Assembly (NCBI GenBank): GCA_948439995.1 | Contig: CAOJNP010000004.1 | Span: 1-59,474, forward strand | Origin: an uncultured Erysipelotrichaceae bacterium | GTDB lineage: Bacteria > Bacillota_I > Bacilli_A > RF39 > UBA660 | Direction of reading: 5' to 3' | DNA: 59,474 nucleotides | Shown here: positions 43,422-53,438 of the stretch, piece after piece | Numbering within the stretch: position 1 is the first letter of the stretch | Layout of the letters: every line of letters starts with the position of its first letter | The notes under the pieces: generated by a model | Databases searched by the model: none | Seen by the model: only the letters and a program-made list of their open reading frames with translations | Told to the model about the DNA's origin: nothing | Made by a program: the position numbers and the translations under genes

Positions 43422-43925
43422 ATGGATTCTTTTATTCCAGATATTTATCAAAAAAGCATTTTTACAATTGATTATAAAAATTTAAAAAAAACAGGAATCA
43501 AATGTATTCTTTTTGATTTAAATGATACGATTGCTCCAGAGAGTATGTCTGTTCCAGATAAAAAATTAAAAGATTTATTTGCATATTTGGAAGGATTAAA
43601 ATTTAAACTTATTATTTTATCAAATGCCAGTAAAAATAGAGTAGAACCTTTTAAAGAAAAATTAAATGTCGATTCGGCTTTTCAAAGTGGAAAACCAAGC
43701 TTACATAAATATGAAAAAATTTTAGATTTATATCGCTTTGATGTTCATGAAATAGTTTGTATTGGAGATCAATTATTTCCAGATATTTATTGTGCAAATA
43801 AAATGGGATTTCGAAGTATTTTAATCAATGCTATTAGTAATAAAAAAGCAACGTTTTTAAATCGTTTTTTGTTTCAGCAATTAAGAAAAAAAGGAATATT
43901 AGAAAAAGGAGTTTATTATGAATAA
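43422..43925 (+). CDS. yqeG: YqeG-family HAD phosphatase
   Basis: The 167-aa protein has the HAD motif I CILFDLNDTIAP (DxNxT variant of DxDxT), motif II ILSNASKNR and motif III/IV IGDQLFPDIYCANK, as in YqeG/PhnX-like phosphatases. ATG 43422 follows TAGGTG; a GTG nine nt upstream is inside the RBS. In Bacillus yqeG precedes yqeH too; here they overlap by 8 nt. Confidence 0.9.
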   Translation: MDSFIPDIYQKSIFTIDYKNLKKTGIKCILFDLNDTIAPESMSVPDKKLKDLFAYLEGLKFKLIILSNASKNRVEPFKEKLNVDSAFQSGKPSLHKYEKILDLYRFDVHEIVCIGDQLFPDIYCANKMGFRSILINAISNKKATFLNRFLFQQLRKKGILEKGVYYE

Positions 43926-44901
43926 AAAATGTTTCGGATGTGGAAGTATTTTGCAATCTATAAATCCTTCTTCAATAGGTTATATTCCAATCAAAAAAGC
44001 AGATGCTATTTATTGTGAACGTTGTTTTCGATTACTTCATTATCATGAGTTAAGAATGGATTTATTACCTTTTACCAATCAAGAATTATTGGAGCAAGCA
44101 AAAAAATTACAAAAACCAGTTTATTATTTTTTAGATTTATTTCAAGTTTCAGAAGAAGCCCTTGCACCTTTTTTAGAAATTTCTCAAGAAAAATATCTTG
44201 TGTTAACAAAAATTGATTTGATTCCGAAAACAATTTCTGTGGATCGTTTATTAAAACGAATTCAAAATATTTATCAAATAAAGGATAAGATTTTTGCTTA
44301 TACCAGAAAGAGCGAAAAATTACTTTTAACGATATTAAATCACATGAGAAATTTTGAAGCGTGTGTTTTACTTGGAATGACAAATGCGGGAAAAAGTAGT
44401 TTTTTAAAAGAAGCTATTTCGTATTGCAATCATGAAAATTGTCCTGCATTAGTTAGTGAAATGCCAAATACTACGCTTTCTTTTTTGGATTGGAAAGTGG
44501 ATCATTTTCATTTAACAGATGCTCCTGGTTTTTCTTTTCAAACAAAATGGGATGCTGAGATTTTATTAAAATCAATTCCAAAACATTTTATGAAACCAAT
44601 TACAATGCAAATGAAAAAAGAAACAATTTTAAATTTTGAAAACGTAGTTTTTTTATCTCAAAACTTAGATCAAAATAGTATTACGTTTTATGGAAATCAA
44701 GAATTTTTGTTGGAAAAAAAATATAAGATGGAAGAAAAAATGGAACAAGAAATTCAAATTAAAATTCCAAAGAAAAGCGATTTGGTTTTTCCAGGAATAG
44801 GTTTTTTTTCCATTTCTAAGCCTTGTCATATCATGATTCAATCGAATTTCGATCTTTCTTATGAAATTCGACCATCTTTGTTTGGAGGTTGTGATGATTG
44901 A
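43918..44901 (+). CDS. yqeH: Ribosome biogenesis GTPase YqeH (circularly permuted)
   Basis: The 327-aa protein starts with a zinc finger (CFGCGSILQ...CERCF) and then shows the G motifs in permuted order: G4 LTKIDL, G1 GMTNAGKSS, G3 TDAPGF. YqeH is needed for 30S assembly and replication control. At 327 aa it is about 40 aa shorter than in Bacillus, missing part of the C terminus. It overlaps yqeG and the next GNAT gene, so the three are one operon. Confidence 0.92.
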   Translation: MNKKCFGCGSILQSINPSSIGYIPIKKADAIYCERCFRLLHYHELRMDLLPFTNQELLEQAKKLQKPVYYFLDLFQVSEEALAPFLEISQEKYLVLTKIDLIPKTISVDRLLKRIQNIYQIKDKIFAYTRKSEKLLLTILNHMRNFEACVLLGMTNAGKSSFLKEAISYCNHENCPALVSEMPNTTLSFLDWKVDHFHLTDAPGFSFQTKWDAEILLKSIPKHFMKPITMQMKKETILNFENVVFLSQNLDQNSITFYGNQEFLLEKKYKMEEKMEQEIQIKIPKKSDLVFPGIGFFSISKPCHIMIQSNFDLSYEIRPSLFGGCDD

Positions 44902-45397
44902 AATCAAAAAATTAACAAAAGAAAAAGTAGCTGAATTTGTAACAGCTCACTTAAAATGTTGGGAAGAAACTTATGTGGGAATTTTTCCACCTGATGTCAT
45001 GGAATCTCGTTGGAAAAAGAAAGATGATCGAGTGACTCATATTACAAATCGATTGTATCATTCTGATTACTATTATTTTTCTTTAACACGTAATGATGAA
45101 ATCATTGGACTTTTGATATTTAGTATCATTGATGAAATTGCTTTGTTGGATGCAATTTATATTATGAAGCCATATCAGAAAAAAGGATATGGAACGAAAC
45201 TTTTAGAATTTATGGAACGTATTTTAAAAACTCAAAATATTACACAGTATTCTGTATATGTATTTAAGTCTTTAAAATCAAAAGACTTCTTTTTGAAAAA
45301 AGGGGCAATAAAAATAGAAGAAGATTATATTACGATTCATGGTAATGATTATAAGGAAATTCAATACGAAATAAAAGTAGGTGAGTTTGATGAATAA
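44894..45397 (+). CDS. GNAT-family acetyltransferase
   Basis: The 167-aa protein has LLDAIYIMKPYQKKGYGTKLLEFM (acetyl-CoA loop, QKKGYGTKLL) and ends SVYVFKSLKSKDFFLKKGA. GGAGGTTGTG precedes ATG 44894, which overlaps the yqeH stop. Substrate unknown. mutL starts inside its end. Confidence 0.85.
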   Translation: MIEIKKLTKEKVAEFVTAHLKCWEETYVGIFPPDVMESRWKKKDDRVTHITNRLYHSDYYYFSLTRNDEIIGLLIFSIIDEIALLDAIYIMKPYQKKGYGTKLLEFMERILKTQNITQYSVYVFKSLKSKDFFLKKGAIKIEEDYITIHGNDYKEIQYEIKVGEFDE

Positions 45398-47141
45398 AAT
45401 TCGAGTAATGGATGAGAATTTAGCAAATAAAATTGCTGCAGGAGAAGTCGTTGAAAAGTGCTCTTCTATTGTTAAGGAATTAGCAGAAAATAGTGTAGAT
45501 GCGGGTGCTACTGAGATTTTAATTCATTTAAAAGAGGGTGGTATTGGGAGTATTCATGTAATTGATAATGGAAGTGGTATGGACAAAGAAGATGCTTTAT
45601 TAGCATTTCAAAGACATGCAACAAGTAAACTTTATAAAGATGATGATTTATTTTTTATTGATACATTAGGATTTCGTGGGGAAGCGCTTCCATCAATTGC
45701 TAGCGTTTCTCATGTAACTTTAAAGACTTCTACTGGAGAAGTTGGAACATTTTTAAAAATAGAAGGTGGTGTTTTAAAGACAGTAGAAGAAGCTGATGCA
45801 AGAAAAGGTACTATTTTGTCAATAGATCATTTATTTTATAATACTCCTGCCAGATTGAAATATTTAAAAAGTGAACAGTCTGAATTGGCTTCTTGTGTTT
45901 CTTTTGTAGAACGTTTTTCCCTTGCACATCCGAGTGTCAGTTTTACTTTAACAAATGATGATCGTGTCTTAGTTAAAACCAGTGGAAGTGGTAATTTACA
46001 TAAAACGATTCATGAAATTTACGGATTACAAATTTCTAGTAAAATGATTGAAGTACAGGCAAGTAATAATGATTTTGATTTGTATGGATATATTGGAAAG
46101 CCAGAGATTTTAAAGTCAAATCGCAATCATATGATCGTGATGGTCAATGGAAGAGTAATTAAAAATTTAGATATTTTAAGAGCAATCAATGATGCATATT
46201 ATACTTATAAGCCTGATATAAAATATCCAGTTGTAGTATTAAAAATTGATACAGATCCTACTTTAATTGATGTGAATATTCATCCAACGAAACAAGATAT
46301 TAAAATTAATAAAATGAATATTTTATATGAATTAATTGTGACGACCATTAAAGATGCTCTTTATCAAAATTTATTAATTCCAAGTGCTGTGGAACGGCTA
46401 AGTGATATCAACTCGATTAAGCAAGATGTAATGAAATCCATAATAAAAGAAACAATGGAAGAATCTGTAAATGATTCAGTTCAAGCAACATTTGATCTTG
46501 GAAGTGTAGCGATAAATGAAAAAGAAGAGCCAGTTGTTTTTAATAAGGAAATGAAACAATTAAAATTATATCCAGTTGGTCTTGCTCATGGAACTTATAT
46601 TATTGCTGAAAATGAAGAAGGAATCTATTTAATCGATCAACATGCTGCACAAGAACGAGTGAACTATGAAAAAAATATGGAAGCTTTAAAAAATAAAAAA
46701 GTTTTTACAACAGATTTATTATTTCCTATTACAATAGAATTATCAAATAGTGAATTTTTAAAATTACAAGAACAAGCTACAACATTAAAAGAAATGGGAT
46801 TTGATTTAGAAGAATTCGGTTTGAATACTTTTGTTTTTAAGGGACATCCAACATGGATTTTGGAGGGATATGAAGAGGAGAGTATTCGTAAAATCATCGA
46901 TTTGATTATTGGAGGTCTTACCAGTTTTGATCGAGTAAAATTTAATGAAAGTATAGCCATTACTTTGGCATGTAAAATGAGTATTAAAGCCAATATGCAT
47001 ATTAGTCATGAAGCACAAGAAGAATTATTAAACGCATTATGTGAATGTGATAATCCTTATCATTGTCCCCATGGAAGACCAACGATCATAAAATTTAGTA
47101 TTTATGATTTAGAAAGAATGTTTAAAAGAGCAATGAATTAA
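45390..47141 (+). CDS. mutL: DNA mismatch repair protein MutL
   Basis: The 583-aa protein has the GHKL ATPase N terminus (KIAAGEVVEKCSSIVKELAENSVDAGA, DNGSGM, TLGFRGEALPSI, KGTILSIDHLFYNTPARLK) and a C-terminal dimerisation domain with DQHAAQERVNYEK and CPHGRP, the metal-binding endonuclease region of Gram-positive MutL. mutS is not adjacent. ATG 45390 follows GTAGGTGAG. The stop overlaps the decayed ABC gene on the other strand. Confidence 0.96.
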   Translation: MNKIRVMDENLANKIAAGEVVEKCSSIVKELAENSVDAGATEILIHLKEGGIGSIHVIDNGSGMDKEDALLAFQRHATSKLYKDDDLFFIDTLGFRGEALPSIASVSHVTLKTSTGEVGTFLKIEGGVLKTVEEADARKGTILSIDHLFYNTPARLKYLKSEQSELASCVSFVERFSLAHPSVSFTLTNDDRVLVKTSGSGNLHKTIHEIYGLQISSKMIEVQASNNDFDLYGYIGKPEILKSNRNHMIVMVNGRVIKNLDILRAINDAYYTYKPDIKYPVVVLKIDTDPTLIDVNIHPTKQDIKINKMNILYELIVTTIKDALYQNLLIPSAVERLSDINSIKQDVMKSIIKETMEESVNDSVQATFDLGSVAINEKEEPVVFNKEMKQLKLYPVGLAHGTYIIAENEEGIYLIDQHAAQERVNYEKNMEALKNKKVFTTDLLFPITIELSNSEFLKLQEQATTLKEMGFDLEEFGLNTFVFKGHPTWILEGYEEESIRKIIDLIIGGLTSFDRVKFNESIAITLACKMSIKANMHISHEAQEELLNALCECDNPYHCPHGRPTIIKFSIYDLERMFKRAMN

Positions 47142-48864
47142 TTGCTCTTTGTTTGTTCGTTTCGATATAAATTTTGATAAATATGATTTTCTTTTAAAAG
47201 ACTTTCATGAGTACCAATTGCATCAATTTTTCCATGATTTAAAACTACAATCTTGTCATGGTTTAAAATAGTAGAAAGTCGATGAGCAATCGTTACAATG
47301 GTTTTTCCATTTAATTTTGCTAAATTGTTTTGAATTTTTTTTGCGTTTTATTATCAAGAGCGCTGGATGCTTCATCTAATAGAAGAATGGGAGTGTTTTG
47401 TAGTAAACTTCTTGCAATAGCAAGACGCTGTTTTTGTCCTCCACTTAAATTAAAACCATTTTCTTGAATTATAGTTTGATATCCATTCGGCATTTTTAAA
47501 ATGTCTTCATGGATTTCTGCTTGCTTACAAGCTTTTATCATTTCGTCTTTTGTTATTTTTTGATTTCCTTTTAAGTTTTCTTCTATACTCATAGTAAAAA
47601 GATAGGAAGATTGGGAAACGATAGAAATATGATTTCTAATTTCTTCTTCTTTTAAATTTTCTATGTTTTCTCCAAAGAAAAGAATATTTCCTTCTTGTGG
47701 CTGATATAATTTGGTTATAAGCCGAAACAATGTTGTTTTTCCACAGCCACTAGACCCCACAAAAGCAACGGACTCTGCTTCTAAAATTTTAAAAGAAATA
47801 TTTTCTAAAATTGGTTTTCTGCTTTCATAAGAAAAAGAGACATTTTGAAATTCTAAAGCAGTTTTTGTTTTAGAAATGAGAGAATGTTTGCCATATTCTT
47901 CTTTTTTTGCTATTTCATCGTTTAATATTTCTAATATTTGATTTGCAGATAGTCAAAATATTTTTATATTTTCTAAGAGTGATTCGGTATAATCTAGTAA
48001 ATCAAAAATACTTGTTTCATAATTTAGAGCCATTAAAGCAATGGATATGGTTAATTTGTTATAGTAAATTAAATAGATAGATAAAGAGAACAATAAATAG
48101 CGAAAAATATTTTTAATATTATTCGAGAAGAAAAGAAAAAAACGGTTTACTTCACCTACATTTAGAAGCGATTTATTAAAGTATTGAATATTTTCTTCTG
48201 TTTTTTTTAAAAATATTTTTTTTAGATTCAATAATTTTATTTCTTCTACTCCTTTAATCAGTTCAATATTACCATTCATTAAAGTTTCAACTTTTTCTCG
48301 TTTCTTTTTGATTTCTTCTGTAAAACGTTTGGTTTTCGTTTTTTTAATAAAAAAAAGTAGTATTAAAAAGTAAAGATAGAAAAAAAAGAGAATATGACTC
48401 ATTAAAAAAATAGTAATTAGTGATCCGATATTAATAAAAATATCAATGATGTCATCTGTAATTTTGATAAAGAAATCAGAAATATCAATCGTATCATCAG
48501 TCATTCTTTGAATAAAAAAGCCAGTATTATTAGATTGAATTGACTCATATTTTGTGTTTAAAAAGTTTTTTGTAATATCTAAATGAAGATTTTTATAGGT
48601 TGAAGTGATAAATTTTTGAGCATGATAACTTATGAAATATTTTAAAATACTATAAAAAAAATGAATCAAAAAAATAAGTAAAGTTATTTTATAAAGAGTA
48701 TCGATTGAATTTGAAGTTAAAAGAAGAGTTTGTTTCGAAATTAGAATCGGTAAAATAATCCATATAATAACCATAATAATTCCTATGAAACAATAAAGAT
48801 AAAAATCTTTTTTTTCTTTCTTTGCATAATTTAATAGCCATTTTGTTAAACTAGTTTTTTTCAT
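47138..48864 (-). pseudogene. ABC exporter (membrane-NBD fusion), disrupted
   Basis: The frame starts with five or six TM helices (48864 to about 47955), then a TGA interrupts it (NIKIF*LSAN), continues with the ATPase domain FVGSSGCGKTTLFRLITK, SLLQNTPILLLDEASSALD, and shifts frame at an A8 tract (about 47337) before the H-loop region IAHRLSTILNHDK. The intact paralogue upstream at 48951 reads DYNLSANRVF at the corresponding place, showing that the stop is a lesion. One extra A would restore the second part. TGA as Trp is ruled out because other genes stop at TGA. Confidence 0.85.
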
Positions 48865-48950
48865 TTTATCACCACATTTATTGTAAAATGAAATAAATTA
48901 AATTAACTGACTTTTTTGATGTTAATAAAATCATTAAAAAAGAAAACAAA

Positions 48951-50711
48951 TTATTTTTTTGTTTCCTTTAACTCTAATTCATATAATTTTTGATAACTTT
49001 TATTTTTTTGTAATAATTCTTGATGTGTACCGACATCTAAAATTTTACCATCTTCTATAAAAACTAAGCGATCACTATTAATGACAGTGGAAAGGCGATG
49101 GGCTATAATTAATATTGTATATTCTCCTTGCATATTATCAATCGCATTTTGAATCTCTTTTTGCGTTTCATTATCAAGAGCACTGGTTGCTTCATCAAAT
49201 AAGATAATTTCTGTTTTTTGAACCAAAGCTCTTGCAATAGCAAGTCGTTGTCTTTGACCTCCAGAAAGGGAAACACCACCTTCACCAACAATTGTATCAT
49301 AGCCATTTGGAAGAGACATAATGTAATCGTGCAAACATGCGAGTTTACAAGCTTCCATCATTTCTTCTTCCGTTAAACCTTCTTTGATTAAACTTAAGTT
49401 TTCTCGTATACTCATGTTAAAAATATAAGGACTTTGATTAATAATGGAAATGTTACCACGTAGTGAATCTTTATCCAAATCTTTGATATTAATTCCATCG
49501 ATGGTAATTTCACCTTGACTTGGTTCATACAACTTACAAAGTAAATTAAAAATGGTTGATTTCCCAGACCCGCTTTTTCCAACAAAAGATACTGTTTCAT
49601 TTGCTTTAATTTTAAAGCTAATATCTTTTAAAATTGGTTCGTTTTCTTCATAAGCAAAAGACACATTTTTAAATTCAAAATCTCCATGTACTTTTTCAAT
49701 ATGTTTGCTTCCAAATGTTTCTTTTTGATCACTTTCAATAATTTGGAATACTCGATTGGCAGAAAGATTATAATCTTTTATTGATTCTAATAATTTTCCT
49801 ACAAAATCTAAAGTATGCATTATTTGATTTCGATAATTAAATAAAATAATAGCGGTTGGAATATCAAGTAATTCTTGTTTGATTAAATATATGACTAATA
49901 TAAAATAACTAAAGTTTAAAATATCTCGAAGATTACTATAAATAAATCGAAAAATTTGATTTGTTAGAGACATTTTATAACGACATTCTTGTGTGCTTGA
50001 GATGCGCTTTTGTGTTTCTTTTAAAAAGCTATCTTCAGCATTCAATACTTTAATATCTTTGGCACCTCTTACTAATTCAGAAATTAAACTAGTTGCTTTT
50101 TCTTTCTTTTTTCGATATATTTTATCGTTTTTTTGATAAACATCATTTTTCTTTTTTTGAATTAGAAATAATATAATTAAGAAAAATAAATAGAAAATAA
50201 AAATGTATTTGTTTAAAATAAATATACTGATTAAAATTCCTAAATTGGTTATGATTTCAGTAAGATAATCACATATAACTAAATATATATCTGCAATTTT
50301 ACTAGAATCACTAGAAATACGTTCGATAAAATAACCACTTGATTTTTTATTAAATTCTTGCGATGTTGTTTTTAAAATTTCTGAAGTCATGGTAATTTGA
50401 ATGTTTTTTAATGTAGTTCGATAAAATACTTCTGCATCTTTATTAGCTATCAATATGAAAACATTTCTTAAAATTTCTAAGCAAATTAAGGCAATTGTAC
50501 TATATAAGAGTTGCTCCCATATACCATTTGAAATATGTAGGATTTGTTTTGCTGTAAACATTGGAACAACTGCTCCAATAATACAAAGAACGACAGAACC
50601 GATTAAATAATAAATAAAATTTTTTTTACTTTCTTTTGCATATTGATATGATTTTTTGATATTTTTTAATGTTTCCCATTTTTGTTTTGGGAATTCTTCT
50701 GAGTCTTTCAT
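48951..50711 (-). CDS. ABC-type exporter, half transporter
   Basis: The 586-aa protein has about six TM helices (residues 35-300) and an ATPase domain with Walker A GKSGSGKST, signature LSGGQRQRLAIARAL, Walker B IILFDEATSALD and H-loop IAHRLSTV. It is of the MsbA/multidrug or peptide exporter type; the substrate is unknown. Its neighbour on the same strand is a degraded paralogue, so this pair probably once formed a heterodimer; it may now be a homodimer. Confidence 0.9.
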   Translation of the reverse strand: MKDSEEFPKQKWETLKNIKKSYQYAKESKKNFIYYLIGSVVLCIIGAVVPMFTAKQILHISNGIWEQLLYSTIALICLEILRNVFILIANKDAEVFYRTTLKNIQITMTSEILKTTSQEFNKKSSGYFIERISSDSSKIADIYLVICDYLTEIITNLGILISIFILNKYIFIFYLFFLIILFLIQKKKNDVYQKNDKIYRKKKEKATSLISELVRGAKDIKVLNAEDSFLKETQKRISSTQECRYKMSLTNQIFRFIYSNLRDILNFSYFILVIYLIKQELLDIPTAIILFNYRNQIMHTLDFVGKLLESIKDYNLSANRVFQIIESDQKETFGSKHIEKVHGDFEFKNVSFAYEENEPILKDISFKIKANETVSFVGKSGSGKSTIFNLLCKLYEPSQGEITIDGINIKDLDKDSLRGNISIINQSPYIFNMSIRENLSLIKEGLTEEEMMEACKLACLHDYIMSLPNGYDTIVGEGGVSLSGGQRQRLAIARALVQKTEIILFDEATSALDNETQKEIQNAIDNMQGEYTILIIAHRLSTVINSDRLVFIEDGKILDVGTHQELLQKNKSYQKLYELELKETKK

Positions 50712-50852
50712 CTATTCACCTCGCCGAATTAACATTATAGCAAAAAAGGTAAAAAGATGCATTATAATTCTTAATTTTTAACATTAATGTTCCTGATGTT
50801 TTGACAAATAAAATTCTTTATGATAATTTTTTGAAAAGAGAGAAGGAAAATT

Positions 50853-51725
50853 ATGATTTTAGCAATTGTAGGTCCTACTGGTGTTGGAAAAACAAAATTA
50901 AGTATTGAACTTGCTAAGATTTATAATGGTGAGATTATTAATTGTGATTCTTTACAAGTTTATCGTGGTTTGGATGTTGGTACTGCTAAAATTACGAATC
51001 AAGAAATGGAACATATTCCTCATCATTTATTAAATATCAAGAATGTAGAAGAAACTTATACCGTATTTGATTATCAAAAAGATGCAAGAGAATGTATTGA
51101 ACAAATAAAAGCCAAGAAAAAAGTTCCTATTTTTGTTGGAGGAACAGGAATGTATTTAAAAGCGGCTTTGTATGATTATCGATTTTTAGAAGAAGAGGAT
51201 ACTACTTCTTTGTATGATAATCTTTCCAATGAAGAGCTCCAAAAAAGAATCGATGAATATGAAACGGGGATTGTATTTGATAAACAGAATAGACGTCGTA
51301 TGATCCGTCTTCTTTCTAAATTAGATCAAGGATTTACTTTAAGTCAAAATGGATTTCAATTATTATATGATGATGTGATATTTATTGGTTTAACAATAGA
51401 TCGTGAAATTTTGTATCAACGAATTCATAAACGATTTGATCAAATGCTTATTCCTCTTATTGATGAAGTAAAACCATATATTATAAATGGCGTGAAAACA
51501 AAGCCTTTGATGACGGGAATCGGATACAAAGAGTTTTATGCCTTTTTTGACAATAAAAAGACTTTACATCAAGTAGTAGAAGAATGTAAACAAAATTCTA
51601 GAAATTATGCAAAACGTCAATTTACATGGTTTACAAATCAAATGGATGTTACATGGTTTGAAGTGAATTATGAGTCATTTCAAGAAACAGTCCAAGATGT
51701 GGTGAAATATATTGATTCAATTTAA
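50853..51725 (+). CDS. miaA: tRNA dimethylallyltransferase MiaA
   Basis: The 290-aa protein has the P-loop VGPTGVGKTKLSIELA, then NCDSLQVYRGLDVGTAK and FVGGTGMYLKAAL, the MiaA signatures. It adds the isopentenyl group to A37 of tRNAs reading UNN codons. GAGAGAAGGA RBS. TTGACA (50801-50806) with a GATAAT box at 15-16 bp spacing lies upstream. In Bacillus miaA follows mutL; here two ABC genes on the minus strand lie between. Confidence 0.95.
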   Translation: MILAIVGPTGVGKTKLSIELAKIYNGEIINCDSLQVYRGLDVGTAKITNQEMEHIPHHLLNIKNVEETYTVFDYQKDARECIEQIKAKKKVPIFVGGTGMYLKAALYDYRFLEEEDTTSLYDNLSNEELQKRIDEYETGIVFDKQNRRRMIRLLSKLDQGFTLSQNGFQLLYDDVIFIGLTIDREILYQRIHKRFDQMLIPLIDEVKPYIINGVKTKPLMTGIGYKEFYAFFDNKKTLHQVVEECKQNSRNYAKRQFTWFTNQMDVTWFEVNYESFQETVQDVVKYIDSI

Positions 51726-51739
51726 AATGATTAAAAAAA

Positions 51740-51985
51740 AAATTGACGATTTAAAAAAAAAAGATTACAATAAATGTATATTTCTAATGAGGAAAGATTT
51801 TAAAAGGAATTTCAAAAAGAGATGGTGGGTAGCTGAAAACACTAAAATTCTTTTTTTAAAGAACAGCCTCTATTCATTTAGAAATCGTAATACGACGTTA
51901 TCGTAATTTTGAGAGTACCTAGTAAAGTAAGGTGGCACCGCGGACTTTTTGTTCGTCCTTACATTTATTGGGCTTTTTTTATTTT
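51740..51985 (+). promoter_or_regulatory. T-box riboswitch before the HisZ-like / aspS / asnS operon
   Basis: The T-box AAGGTGGCACCGCGG (51929-51943) and GTCCTTAC (51955-51962) complete the leader. The distal loop motif GATGGTGGG is at about 51821-51829. A possible specifier AAC (51838-51840, in GAAAACACTA) would read tRNA-Asn, in line with asnS downstream, but the exact position is uncertain. Confidence 0.85.
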
Positions 51986-51994
51986 GGAGGATTT

Positions 51995-52927
51995 ATGAAA
52001 AAGAAAATACCATCGACTTTAGATATTTATGGACATCAAGCAAAAGAGTACGACTATTTATCTCGTGTGTTAGCTTCCTTTGCAGAAATTTATAATTATG
52101 ATTACAATGCTTCTGCTATTTTTGAAGAACAAGAAAATATCGTACGTTTTAATGGAATTCATGGCCGAATTCGAGCATATTTTGAATATCATTTTAATGA
52201 GGAAGAAATTCCTATCAAATGGTATTATCAAGAAGTTATTTATCATAAAGTTCAGAAAAATGAATTTGGTTTTCTTACTTTTGATAAAAATGATCAAAGT
52301 AATTTAGCCGAGATCATCTCCCTTGCGGTTCGTTTTTTGGAAGCTTGTGGACTTCGTAATTTAATCGTTCAGTTGAATGTTTTAGAACCTTTGTCATCAA
52401 ATATTTATAATGATTTAGATATTTTAGATATTAATTATGAAGAAAAAAAGATAGATTCTGATTTTTGTCAGAGTGTTGTATTTCAAATATATGGTTCCAA
52501 TGAAACAGATCAAAAAGTTCTTTTAATAGAAGGTGGAGATATGTCTCATCTAGTAAAAAAATGGAGTGGACTAACCAATTCTTTATATGGCTTTTTTGGA
52601 TATCTTGAAAATTTATTCGAAGTTTTACAAGGTAATTTATCACTAGAAAATAAAACATTGGATGTGATCGTAACATATGAAACCGATTTAGAAAAAGAAA
52701 AAGCTCTATATTTAACACAAGAATTACGTTTGAATGGTTTTAAAACAGAAAATATCAAACGATGTGAAAAAAGTTTTATAAAAAAGTATTATCCAACAAA
52801 ATATGTAATTTCTATAAAAGAAAAAACAATCAAAAATGATGAAATTATTTTAACGGATTTATATACCAATGAGAAAAAGACAGTCAAAGAGTTGGATTTA
52901 ATACAATATTTGGATATTAATTTTTAG
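51995..52927 (+). CDS. HisZ-like / histidyl-tRNA synthetase paralogue
   Basis: The 310-aa protein resembles a class II aaRS core of the HisRS/HisZ type (EQENIVRFNGIHGRIRAYFEYHF, KWYYQEVIYHKVQKNEFGFL, AVRFLEACGLRNL) with a C-terminal anticodon-domain-like segment, but lacks the canonical RYD and LARGLDYYTG motifs. HisZ is the regulatory subunit of short HisG; no hisG is in this window. TTTGGAGG precedes ATG 51995. Its control by an aspS/asnS T-box is unexpected for a His enzyme. Confidence 0.7.
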   Translation: MKKKIPSTLDIYGHQAKEYDYLSRVLASFAEIYNYDYNASAIFEEQENIVRFNGIHGRIRAYFEYHFNEEEIPIKWYYQEVIYHKVQKNEFGFLTFDKNDQSNLAEIISLAVRFLEACGLRNLIVQLNVLEPLSSNIYNDLDILDINYEEKKIDSDFCQSVVFQIYGSNETDQKVLLIEGGDMSHLVKKWSGLTNSLYGFFGYLENLFEVLQGNLSLENKTLDVIVTYETDLEKEKALYLTQELRLNGFKTENIKRCEKSFIKKYYPTKYVISIKEKTIKNDEIILTDLYTNEKKTVKELDLIQYLDINF

Positions 52928-52936
52928 GAGGATTCA

Positions 52937-53434
52937 ATGAAAAGAAAAAAAATAATACAACAAAGAAATGGTAAAAATACTACACTAAATAAAATAAAAA
53001 AACTGTATCGTTACTATTTAGAGTGTATGAAACAAGAAGCAATAACAAAAGAAGATAAAAATAGACAAACCAATTTAATAAAAAGTTTTTTATGGAGATT
53101 AAACATTTCAGCTGCTCTTATGGAACAAAAAGATTTTGCAGCAAAATTTTTGAAAGGAGATTATGATCATTTATTAAATTTATCTATATTGAATCAATCT
53201 GGACAACCTTTCAATGCTAATAACAAAAAGAACAAACCGTGTTCTTTGTCCAAAAAAATTGATGAAGATGTTGATCCGCTTAAAAAAGCGTATGATCAAT
53301 ATAACAATGGAGTTTTACCTTATGAAAGTTTTCTTCTGATTTTTCAAGAGTATTTTTGTGCAATTATAGATGTTTATAATCTTGGAAAGTCTGATGTTGA
53401 AACGATTACAAAAAGAAATTTAAAAAGGAGATAG
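52937..53434 (+). CDS. Hypothetical protein in the aspS operon
   Basis: The 165-aa basic protein (NKIKKLYRYYLECMKQEAIT, LIKSFLWRLNISAALMEQKD) is helical and unlike known families. GGAGG precedes ATG 52937. It sits 9 nt after the HisZ-like gene and 4 nt before aspS, so it is part of the T-box operon, possibly a tRNA-binding accessory protein. Confidence 0.6.
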   Translation: MKRKKIIQQRNGKNTTLNKIKKLYRYYLECMKQEAITKEDKNRQTNLIKSFLWRLNISAALMEQKDFAAKFLKGDYDHLLNLSILNQSGQPFNANNKKNKPCSLSKKIDEDVDPLKKAYDQYNNGVLPYESFLLIFQEYFCAIIDVYNLGKSDVETITKRNLKRR

Positions 53435-53438
53435 AGAA

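Noticed and set aside
47941-47950. TGA read as Trp (Mycoplasma code)
   Set aside because: Many intact genes end in TGA, such as recombinase and hisS, and conserved Trp are TGG throughout.
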